A DNA stretch of 64,000 bases from Diphasiastrum complanatum. Lineage: Eukaryota; Streptophyta; Lycopodiopsida; Lycopodiales; Lycopodiaceae. Positions 37,036 to 47,135 of the stretch are shown here, piece by piece (the stretch's first letter is position 1; the number at the start of each line of letters is the position of its first letter). The stretch is from the NCBI GenBank assembly GCA_029204225.1, contig CM055095.1, positions 14,352,049-14,416,048 on the forward strand, written 5' to 3'. Below the pieces are notes generated by a model. It saw only the letters and a program-made list of their open reading frames with translations, was not told where the DNA came from and did not search any database. The translations under genes and the position numbers were made by a program.

Positions 37036-38336
37036 CTAGCACTGGGAGCTGCTAGGTGCGTTGTCAAGAAATCGCACTCGTCCATCTCGGTAAATGACTC
37101 GTCTGCCATACTCACGGGCTACCTGAAAGGCCTTACGCCTCTCCTTTGCCTGGATATATGTGAGGTCGTCGTCCATATAGACAAGGGAGGTGAAACGAAT
37201 AATGAGTGTGGCTGCATCTCTAGTGGTCCTCCATGCGATGTCCAACCCCTCTATTCTGTGCCCGAGAGTGATGTCGAGAAAGCGTTTGGCTTCAGCCAAT
37301 GCATCATGTGTATCCAGAACTCCGCTAACCCTAATATTGTGGGCTTTTTGGTCTCGAGATTTCTGTTTCGAGATGGTGGCTGAGATAACCGAGGAGATGA
37401 GAGCGCTTGGTTTGGTGCCCTTTTTCAAAACTGATGCCCAGGAAAGGGCCTCTTCGTGTTGCTTCTCAATCTTGGTTTCTAGCTCCTGTAGCATGTTGGT
37501 GGTGGATTCCGAAGCTGCGGCTTGTTTGATCCCGATGAATTGTTCGAGTGAGACAACCTTCAACTACAATAACTTCTTCTCGTTGATCAAAGAACTAACC
37601 GTTCTTTTCAGCTGTGGAATTTCATGCCGCAAAAACTAGAAATCTGCCTTGAATTGATCAATCTGCCAAGATGAAAAAAGTTCAGTTGATTTAGAAGGCG
37701 TATGCAAAATATTGGCTGTAGATTGTGGTGCCAGGAAGGAGGAAGAGTGAGCAATGGTCGGTGTGGGAAGAATAGGGTCAGAAGACGGAAGAGGAGCCGA
37801 ATCAGGGATAGGAGCAGAATGGACAGAAAATGGTGGAAGTGGGTAAGGTGACATGTCAACATGTCGTGCTGCATGCGTAGTAGGTAGCACTGTCATATCG
37901 GTGGACAGCATCGAGGGGGAGAGAGAGCAGCCATCAGAGAGGGGGGTGGGAGTTGTAGCAGGAGAGGGAGATGGGTCATCGAGGGGGTGAGGTGAAGTGG
38001 CAGCGAGGGGGAGGGCTGGAATGACTGTGAGAGGAGGTGAGGGGTCGAGGGGGTGGGGTGAGGGGGCAACGAGAGGGGGGGTTGGAGTGGCAGCGAGAGG
38101 GGGTGAGGAGGGTGGGTGGGTGGAGGGGTCAGCGAGGGGGGTGGGTGAGGGGGTGGCAGCTATAGGAGAGGGATCAGTGAGGGGGAGATTGGGGAGGTCA
38201 GCGAGGGGGGAAGGGGAAGGGGCAGCGAGGGGGGGAGGTGAATGGTGAGCCAGGGGGGTGAGTGAGGAGGTGGCAGGGGACCTTGAGGACCTACGAGCAG
38301 GGGCACGAGGAGGAGGAGGGGCCATGGTGTTGAGAG
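37036..38336 (-). CDS. LINE ORF1 (Pro/Ser-rich N terminus, coiled coil, RRM-like C terminus)
   Basis: The N-terminal half is a low-complexity Pro/Ser/Ala/Leu/Thr region of short repeats such as PLADPS and PLAATP. This makes the plus strand extremely G-rich over 37.9-38.29 kb. A heptad-like segment follows (PQLKRTVSSLINEKK and LEQFIGIKQAAAS). The C terminus from about 37.40 kb has HNIRVSGV, ATLIIRFTS and AREYGRRVIY, in the pattern of L1-type ORF1 RNA-binding domains. Two in-frame TAG codons interrupt it. It probably coated element RNA. Most plant L1 ORF1 proteins have a zinc knuckle instead; none is seen here. Confidence 0.65.
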
Positions 38337-38376
38337 AGGGCGGACCAGGACAGGGCAGCAGCCATCGTTGGAGGAG

Positions 38377-38378
<2 letters not shown>

Positions 38379-38430
<52 letters not shown>
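38379..38430. repeat. (AG)26 microsatellite at the 5' end of the LINE
   Basis: On the LINE's strand it is (CT)n immediately before the 5' leader of ORF1. It matches the run at the 3' end in type and strand. Confidence 0.98.
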
Positions 38431-38432
<2 letters not shown>

Positions 38433-39269
38433 TCAACATTGATAGAAAAAATTGCGTTTTTTCCATTTCGATTGGGCCACGTGTATTTAGGGTTTTGACC
38501 AAGGCAAGAGATCAATGAGTTCTCTTTGATGGACACATGTGTTTCTCTTAATCCCATAACAGAAATGCAGTTTTCATTTAAAGTCGTTTGAAGCTCTCTC
38601 GATAGATGAGTTAGTGTGACCTTCAATCGAGATGAGTTAGTGTGACCTTCAAAATGAAAAGCCTAAAAATCTAGGGTTGTCAGCAAGGAGAAGCAGCGAT
38701 ATACACGCGGGGGGGGGGGGAGGGGGAGGGGGAGGGGGAGGGTTTCCTAATGGTGGGATTCATGTCATCCCTAAACATAAAGCATCAATCCTTAAACAAA
38801 ATGAAATCAATTCTAAAGCTAGTTTCAACCAAGATTTGAATTTAGTTATTCATGCTAGACATGCACCTAGTTTTGAAGGGCTTTGACATCTTAGTCTTGC
38901 TTGTGAGATTTACACCATCCCTAGAACACTAGTTCAAAAACAAAGTGAAGTTCATGCTAAAGTCTAGTTTTAAGCATAATGTTGATTCAATTCTCATGCT
39001 TTGTTGATGCATAAAGTAGTCATACCACTAGTTGAAATTCATTAGTCAACCCTTTGATCGCTCTCTCATTCCATCTCCACTTTGAATCTGAATCACGCTT
39101 CGAATCCCATCAAATTTGCGAATTGGGAGACATCAACACATTGGAAATGCATGCAGATAATTGTTGTTAACGGATGTTAGATTACGATAATGTATTGATC
39201 CAATTGGGAGTTTAAGACTCCTGTGAGAACCTCATTTCAACTTGGTTAGACGAATATACACGTGGAACG
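38431..39269. other. Spacer between LINE and INO80C
   Basis: No gene is seen. A 22-bp duplication (GATGAGTTAGTGTGACCTTC) lies at about 38,605-38,655. A G-rich tract of GGGGGA repeats lies at 38,709-38,742. The part nearest 39,269 should contain the INO80C 3' UTR; no clear AATAAA was identified. Confidence 0.5.
38709..38742 (+). repeat. G-rich (GGGGGA)n tract
   Basis: A run of G followed by several GGGGGA units has the spacing needed for a G-quadruplex on the plus strand. Confidence 0.85.
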
Positions 39270-40221
39270 TCACTTGAGCACAACAGCGGCATTCCGAAGA
39301 GCCAGATACCCTTGAACATATTCATTTGGAAGAGCTCGAATTTGCTTAAAAACCTCAGCATTTGCAAAATGAAGCTTTGTCCGGGGATCGGTGTATGGTG
39401 TCTATAACATCAATCAAATCATGAATGTAATCATTAATCTGGATACGCGAAGGCTTCACAATTGCAAACAAAAAGCTACACAACAATACTGCTGCACAGT
39501 GTAAAAGAGCAACAGCTAACCCTAAATCTCCACAAACACAAAAATTATCACTTTGGAAGTCTAGCCCAGTCTAAGCATAACACATAAAAATTTACAAAGC
39601 TGCTGAGTCTGCTACAGCCTTGTGATGCAATAAATGTTCATGTCAAAGACGGAAACCCTAATACAAAATCAGCAATAACTGAACAAACCTCGAAACCGGT
39701 TATATCGCAATACTTCTTGGAAGGGTACATGGATGGAGGAGACTCTATATTCATATCTGCAACCACAAAATCGAGCTTTAAGAATTAATTTGAAATCACA
39801 AAAAAAAATTGTATTTCTGTAAATCCTGAATTTCAAACCCTAAACACAGCGTAAATAACCACAAAAATGTGATCGGCACTCAGACATTCGACTTACAGTT
39901 GGCTTCATTTGCGGCAGAGAGATGATAGTTCTCGGCCTGAACAATCTGCTTGAGATGTTTCCAATGCCTCCCTCGGGCTTGGCCTTTGGGGTATCGATCC
40001 CCCAACTGAGACTTCTTGAAGGGAAGAAGTGAAGGAAGAAGGAGGTCAGAAGAGTCGGCCAGCTCCGCCAACGACCCAGCTGAAGCTGAATGCAACAGGT
40101 TGCTGGATTGATGATGAGAGGCAGCAGCAGCAGCAGCAGGTGATGAAGCAGAAGAATGCGAGGTGATGTTGGTGTTGGGTAGATCCGAGGCATGATCGGC
40201 GCCAATGGATTTTCTTTTCAT
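39270..40221 (-). CDS. INO80C: INO80 chromatin-remodelling complex subunit C (IES6/INO80C, YL1 C-terminal domain)
   Basis: Three exons on the minus strand, 39897-40221, 39689-39756 and 39270-39401, are joined at GT-AG sites (phases 1 and 0) and give 174 residues and a TGA. After a Ser/Ala-rich N terminus with a poly-Ala run encoded by GCA repeats, the conserved core starts near residue 68: FKKSQLGDRYPKGQARGRHW. It continues with NIESPPSMYPSKKYCDITGF and TPYTDPRTKLHFANAEVF (YL1-C, about 120-150) and ends YLALRNAAVVLK. In yeast and animals Ies6/INO80C binds Arp5 in the nuclear INO80 nucleosome remodeller. I use the ATG at 40221; an in-frame GTG lies 21 nt upstream. All conserved blocks are intact, so the gene is probably functional. 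A gypsy fossil begins about 240 bp upstream, so the promoter is short or lies in repeat sequence. Confidence 0.95.
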
Positions 40222-40460
40222 CTTTTCTTTCTTGCCCTTCACTTACAAGACGTACTCCTGTCGCATCCTAAGTTGTAAGTAAGCCTCATTCCGATCAGGT
40301 TTCTGAAATCATATGACCTTCGCACATTTCAATTTCATTTCGTCACTCTCTCTTTTTATCTCTCTAACATGAGGAGATAAAGATTTGTACTACTAAATTA
40401 ATGAATTTGTGCTACACATGAGGGGTGGCAATGGGGGCTAGGCTTGCAAAATGCCCTAAA
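40222..40460. promoter_or_regulatory. Presumed INO80C 5' UTR and promoter
   Basis: This is the only non-repeat sequence upstream of INO80C before the gypsy fossil. It has no obvious TATA box and a CT-rich stretch near 40,345-40,370, as is common in plant housekeeping promoters. The assignment rests on position. Confidence 0.4.
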
Positions 40461-43400
40461 AGAAAAAGATGACGTGTATTGAAAACATTTTCTACCAATC
40501 CCTAAACTCCACAAGCCTCATATGCCTCATGCCGGACTTTTATGAGGTGGTACTGGACTTTCTCCATAAAATCCAGGTGCGGCTCATTGAAATCTCGTGC
40601 ATGTGGGAAAAAGCACTTATTCGCCCTGGACAACTCGTCCATGAAATGAATTTTTGTTCCCAAGATTCACCCAACATCGCTGCATGGTAGTACAGTCTGG
40701 CTACTGGTAGCTGATCAAGGACTTTATCTGATGCCATTGGTAGGTTTGGATCAAAGCATAACGTCGGCAAATAGTCGTCCCATCTTGTCGTAATAGATGC
40801 CAACGTAGCCAAGTCTTTCGCAAATATGGCTGACTGTCTGACCGTTGGATATGGTAAAAAAATGTATTCCTGTGCATAGGCTTGAAGGGCCCTATGGAAA
40901 TCCGCATAAATATTCCAACTGAATCCCTAATGGATGATTGGCCAGTTTGGTGTGTGGATGGTGATTTTATCCAGGGCCACACCACACTCTTTCCATCAGT
41001 TTAATTGTGACATCGACACGTAGTATGGATCAACTCTTAATTGGCGCGAGTTTGCCACATAACTCCTTATGAAATCCGAAGTTTTCTCAAAAACCGTTCT
41101 TCGCCATGGGGGTTGCTCTCCCAAAGCTGGCAGCTTGTCCAATTCATTGTTGGCTTCGATTTTGATGTCTTAAACTTTATGACCCATCCACCCCTCGAAG
41201 AGTCATGCAAATGCTGCTATAGAAAATTTTGGATCTCCTCTTCGATGCTGACTGGTCTTCTACACAATGGAGTGACCGCACTTGTGGAAGGCCCTACTTC
41301 TGTAGCTTGTGGTGCCTAGGATGGATCTTACTCCATTTGTCCCATGCCCGAGAACCCTAAACCCTGATCTTGAAGAGGTGGCGAAAAAGTTGGCATGACT
41401 GGCATGGTGATTTGTGGAGTCGTCTGAAGGACTGTGGTCGTTGCTTGTTCATATTCTTTTATAATTGCTTTTGCCTTGGCCAATTTTGATGTCGGTTTGC
41501 CTTTAAAGGAGTCTAATCTACCTTGGAAGCCAGACAATGCTTGTTTATAAGTCTCGAACTTCCTCAACAAATAAGTTATCTCATTTTGTGAGACATTACG
41601 ATCTTCCACAGGAGTATGAAGGAGATTGTGCCGCTCTTCGGCCACTGCATCCAATTCTTTGAGAATCCGCTCCTTTTTATGCCATATCCATTTGACCTTG
41701 CAATAGGAGAACCTGTTGTTTGGCGTCTTGGATTGTTTGACCTTTTATCTGGCTTCATGTTTTCTTTCGATCTGCAGCTCTCTATTGATTTGTATCAACT
41801 TTTGGCTGATCAAGGTGTTCTCCGAGCCCACATCGTGCTTTTGGTAAATCCATCACTACAAAAGCAATGATAAACTGGATACCTGCAATTTTAACTAGTA
41901 TGTCTTCCACTATACCTTTAGGACGAACTATAGTCTGCTGATCAGCCAACTTAACAGCAAAATTCGCAGGCTTCATCCTTGTAATACCCATACCCCATTT
42001 AGCACATAACTTTGTTGAAATAAGATTGACTCCTGAACCTCCATCTATCACTGATGCCTCTCGATCAAAATATTTATGTTGAATTAGCAAGGTGATATTT
42101 CTCTGTTCACTCTCCTAGGCAGCCCCTACATTGATAACTTCATTTGCATCTTCAAATCTGGCACAATAGCGGTTCTTGCTGGACTTTTGGTTCGATCTTG
42201 GTCAATCTCTCAGCTAATACTTTCTTGGCTTGAGAATTCTTCCAAAGTAATGTTCATCTTACTTGACTAACTAATCACAAAAAGCTCTGTTTGTGTTGCC
42301 TCAGGTTCAGTCATCTTGAATGTTTCCTCATGATGATGCAAGTGAGTGTTAACATTAGTGCGTTGATGCGATCTTCGCAAAGGATCTTGTAAGTCTAATG
42401 GCGGTACAAGTATGGAATGAACCTCTGCTGCAGCTCTGGCAGTTTTCATGGTTTCTTCTTCTTGTAAATCTTTGATCCACTACCTCATGTTATGGTATTT
42501 CTTCTTCTCAGAGTTGAGATTTGGATACACCCCTGATGCGGTAGGTAAATCAATAACTAGAATAGATTCTGCAGGTCTTGGTTCAACAACAACTTCTTTT
42601 TGTTTCTGAGCTCTTGTGACAACCATCACTGGTGCACATGATTCATTGACAAACTGTTGGTCTTTGTCTGATCATAATCATATTCAAAGGAGCAGTTATA
42701 GGTGGTGGTTTTGGTCTAGCTGGACAATCCTTGTAGCAATGTCCATATCCACATTCTCGACAAAAGGGACTAAATTTATCTTTATTGGAACATTCTACAA
42801 TCCTGTGATTTTTTCCATATCCAAAACATCCAAGTGGTGCTCTAGCCCACTGTCTAGACTATTGTTGTTGTGCAGCAACATAGCTAGCATATTGCTCTAA
42901 AGGACCAATGTCTTTATCTGCATTATAATGACCGCTTGAAGGTCTTGGCTCCATCATATTTGTAGGAGGAGCTTGTTGTACTGGCGGAGCTGGTAAGGCT
43001 AATTGTTCTGGAAATCCAAGACCATGGACTTTCCCATCTGGTGCCTTCCATCTTGGACTCTCTTTATATCCAAACTTGGAATATCGTTGTTGAATAATAC
43101 GTGGATTAAATGAACAAAACATTGTCTCATGTCCGGTTGAATTGCACAGATGCAATAGGTATCCGCCATACATCTTTTCATTGTGGGACATTCATTCATA
43201 GTATGATTCCCATCACAGGTCGCACACAAAATATTTTCCCTACTAGGATTTCTGCATCTTTTCATCTACTTTGTCGATCTTAGCATTCTACTCTTCCAAG
43301 GCTTTCAACTTTGCATCAAACTGAGTTTGCATTTTTTCCAGCTACAACTGCTGCTTCTGGCCAAGTTTTTCGAGCTCATCTATCATCAACTTGGATGTTG

Positions 43401-46102
43401 CATTAATTTTTGTGGATGCAATAGTTGTGGATGTTGTGGTCGTTTGCCCCACTATATATGGCAACATTCCCACATTTGGTTCATCATCTGAATCATCATC
43501 CTCTTCGTGTATTGCATCATCCATTGCATGTTGCAATGACAAGTAATCTCCTTGGTGTTTAAGTTCATGTCTAATTCTCTTCGGTAAACTTGCTAAGAAC
43601 CACATGATCATATCTTCAATGTTTCTGAGATCTGGTTCACACTCTGATCTGAGATGTTTGATTCGTGTAATATAATCTCACGCCCTCTCCTTCTTTCACA
43701 TTTTGATTTTACTCAATAGTAGAAAAGGATCTTCCAAAAAATTTATGGGCTTAAATCTATGAGTGCAGCTTTAGCTACTTCCCAGTCTGATCATTTCGTT
43801 AAATCTGGATTGTAAAACCAATCTTGACCAGCACCAGTTAAAGACATGAGAAATAATTTAAGTTATCCTCTAGATTAACTTCACCATAGACTTCGCATGA
43901 TTCAGAAATTTTTATGAGAAATTTAATTGGATCAGATAATCCGTTATACTTTGGCGACTCCAACCAGGAGTTCTTCTAACGATAGGATGTTGAGTAACTG
44001 AACTTCAGACTAAGAATCTGAATCCGCCATTCTCACAACAAGAAATAGGTAATGGACAATGATATTGGATCTAGATTTTTTGCCTATTTTATGATCTGTC
44101 CTGTAAAAACTTTATCACTTGATATCAATCACATTTTAAACTTCGAAAAAAAGAGATCTTGATCAAGTGATTGGCACTCTAAAAATAAGAATTCCTCGTA
44201 ATCATTACCAATTATATTCATAATCTTTCACAAATTTGACAGTAGCTAGATTTGATAGTTCAGAACTCAAAAAAAGGTAATGGTGAAGGTTACTATAGCG
44301 AAGGTTGACTCGACGAGGGTTCTTCCAATACTATTTTGAGTACCAAATTCACTTAACTGGTTGTTTCTAACAAATCTAGAAAAACTAATCTTCGTCTATT
44401 GACAATAGGTAGATTTGACAAAAATGAAACTAGGGTAGAAATGGCGAAGGTTCTTTTGGCGAACAATGATTATTTTGTAGCTTGGTGAGGGATAAATTGA
44501 ACTTTTAAAACATTCCAGAAATAACTAACCTTTGCCGAACTTAAAAATGATAGATCACTAAATTTGAAAACCTCAAACAATCCGGCGAAGGTTCAAGTGA
44601 AGGTTCAAGAGTGATACTGTTATTTTTGCAAAAAATGGTAGTTTTTTGACAAAAAAAAAACTCAATATAACAACTAATCTTGACCTAACGTTTGCCCAAC
44701 TTACTGATTATCAAAAATAGTAAGATGGACTGACTGTGACTCTGGCAAAGGTTCAGGTGAAGGTTCCTCTTAGAGAATTGATATTCTTGTAGAAAGGTGT
44801 GAAACTTTCTACAAAAAGTTATCAGCAACTAGTGGAACAGTCTTTTGACCTTCATTTTTTGAAATTAACCTTCGTCGACCTGGCTATAAATAGATTTGGG
44901 TTATATCTATATACAATAGACCAATCGAATGATGATTTTCAATTATTTTTTTTTGATTTAAAAGGTTTTTTCACTCTATTTGACAATTTTTCTTCAATTT
45001 TTGGAAATTGGCTGGGAAGTAACCTTCGCCCTTCAATCTATAGCTTCATTGCATCAGGGCAGTCCTGCTTGCAAGTGGGCGAAGGTTGGTTGCAAAGGAA
45101 CAAAAAGTTATCAGTGTGTGATGAAGATTTTACTCCTTTTTGTCACCAAAATTGTAGAAAATGAATGATTTTTATGGTTTTGATGGTCTCTTCATATCCA
45201 AATAGAACTGATGAATGGTGATCTATCTGGGCTTCCCTTAATAAAAATCAAAAAAAGACTTCAAGCAAAAATTCCACACAAACTAAGCAAAATTCTTTCC
45301 AAAATTAACCGTAAAATGCAATTTTAACACTAATATGCCAAGACAAGATGCCTAAATGCGAGCTAACATCCAAGCATGGATCTAAATCATGCTAAAAATG
45401 AAAAATTGGCATAGCTAAACGGTGCCAAAATTGTAGTGGGTATTTATATCAGCCTTCAAACCTAGGTCCAAGCTCAATCAAGCATCAAGGGGTAAAGAGG
45501 ATACTTGTTGTCACACGGAGATTCGTTCCCATGAGAGCAATAGCATAGTTCAGATTCATGCACATGGTTATGATTCCACAATTAACACTACGATTAACAC
45601 TATGATCCATTAACACTAATCAACCTAAGATAAAGCTTACTTTTCTCTCTCTCTTTTCTCTCACAGAAAGTACAATAAAGATCAATCCCAAATATCAAAT
45701 CCAATAAACATAAAGATCCACGTAAAACATGAGAGATGAAACAAGAAAAGAAGAGAATTCGAAAGAAATTCCACCTGCTTTATTGAAATGAACATGTCAA
45801 ATGAATCACAAAGTACCACTATATATAGTGGATTTTAGGGCTTTGGCCTAAAATCCTATTGGCCAATTTCCACCTCCCATATTATTTGAAATTTGTGGGA
45901 GGAACCCTTCTTATTCACTAACTTGAATATTAGGCCTTGCGACATTTAATTCTCACAAAAAGGCCTAAAGTCCTTTTATTAACTTTTAACTAATCAAACA
46001 ACTATGTGATCATCAAAAAGGACTTACACACGCAGGGCGCCAAATCCCTCTCACTTTTTAACTAGGATTAGGGTTGTCTTGGGATCCACAAACCCTCCAA
46101 CA
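40461..46102 (-). mobile_element. Ty3/gypsy LTR retrotransposon fossil next to INO80C
   Basis: The minus-strand 5' LTR is 45432-46102 (TGTTGGAGGG to CACTACA). Just inside it is a primer-site-like TGGCACCGTT, a type seen in some non-chromovirus gypsy lineages. Then come a leader of about 1.3 kb, gag-like frames (43.6-43.3 kb), a Cys/His knuckle near 43.2 kb (CATCDGNHTMNECP) and a protease with DGGSGVNLIS near 42.0 kb. Farther on are frames I cannot assign, one of them coiled-coil-like (41.65-41.33 kb). No 3' LTR was recognised. The element is broken, with several breaks, and its left limit is approximate. Confidence 0.78.
45432..46102 (-). repeat. 5' LTR of the 40.5-46.1 kb gypsy fossil
   Basis: Ends are TGTTGG and CTACA in minus orientation. 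The primer-site-like motif TGGCACCG (45427-45420) follows about four bases inside. It contains a short tandem ATTAACACT array near 45,580-45,625. Confidence 0.7.
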
Positions 46103-46585
46103 TTGAAGATGTGCGAATGTACATAATATTGTTGTAAAAAAAATCTACTTAACAACATACAAGCCTAGAAGAACAGTTTAGAACTAGACGATAGTGCTAG
46201 ACATCTCACAATAATATTTTATGTTACTCATAGATATTTTAAAACATTTAGTAATTGTTTTGATATGATGGTAGTGTGAACAATTACAAAAAAAGACTAG
46301 TTGCCAAAGGACATGCTCAAACCAAGGGTCTAGTTTGCGGTGGTGATTCTATTAAATCACATGCTAGCGATTTAATGACTTTCAACATTCATTGAAAAAT
46401 GAGAATTATCTTGGTTATCTAAGAGACATGACACCATACATTTCTCTTCATCGAGCTCGAGTATAAAGAGATTGGCATTCAAAAAAAAAGATTTGAAGAA
46501 AAACTAAGTCTAATCTTTTCACTTAATTACTTGACCAAAAATGAGATTTTGTTTTAGTTAAATAACTATATTTTAAAGAATCACA

Positions 46586-46762
<177 letters not shown>

Positions 46763-46779
46763 TAGATGAAATTTAACCT

Positions 46780-47135
46780 TTTTATTCGGAATTGCAATAA
46801 TCAATTTTATCATTGACAGCATCTTGTAATTCATCTCCTCTTAGTTGATTTTCATCATCACTCTCACTTTCAAAATTTATTTCATTGTTCTGACTATTAG
46901 AATTTCTATTCTCAACATCTATGGAAGTGGGTGCTTCATGTATGGTTTGAAGATGTACTACATCTCTAGGTAGCTCATTCTCGTGGTCAACTATTCTGCT
47001 CTCAAAATGAAGGTTTTCCATCTCATTCTCAACATTCGCACCCTCAAATACTCGTCGTGCTCTTGGTTCAACTTGAGCTACAAGCCACCAAGAATTGTTT
47101 GATCAATCTGGTTTAAAAAACACCTGAAATTTTAC
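46780..47135 (-). mobile_element. Possible CACTA-type transposon fragment
   Basis: The minus strand encodes an acidic C-terminal stretch (ESESDDENQLRGDEL) preceded by an SNNSWWLVAQVEPRARRVF segment. This resembles the end of the DUF4216-type protein that accompanies En/Spm (CACTA) transposases, where a FF...W.VV...PR pattern is common. There are no terminal repeats and no transposase in reach. The call is tentative. Confidence 0.4.

Larger units (their letters stand above)
33300..38378 (-). mobile_element. Non-LTR retrotransposon (LINE), unusual lineage, degenerate
   Basis: On the minus strand, ORF1 runs from about 38.34 to 37.04 kb and ORF2 from about 37.0 to 33.9 kb. ORF2 has an APE endonuclease (VWNCDGL, ETHESQ, GGVACLY, CYFPP, LTGDF, LSDHSF), a reverse transcriptase (HKNGDPMIPGNYR, FVDFRKAFDS near 35.17 kb, YADD near 34.99 kb) and a C-terminal Cys/His motif (PREERIC and EEHFIFRC near 34.0 kb). 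Both ORFs are damaged. ORF1 has in-frame TAG at 37636-37638 and 37564-37566. ORF2 has an early TAA near 36,899, frame changes, and lacks RT motif B between motifs A and C. The 3' UTR ends with AATAAA (33309-33304). Both ends abut CT/GA runs. Confidence 0.88.

Noticed and set aside
37036-38248. Plus-strand frames at 36,985-37,639 and 37,997-38,248
   Set aside because: They are antisense shadows of LINE ORF1; the minus-strand frames carry the recognisable features.
38677-38886. Glycine-run frame beside INO80C
   Set aside because: The glycines come from the GGGGGA tract, and the rest has no similarity I recognise.
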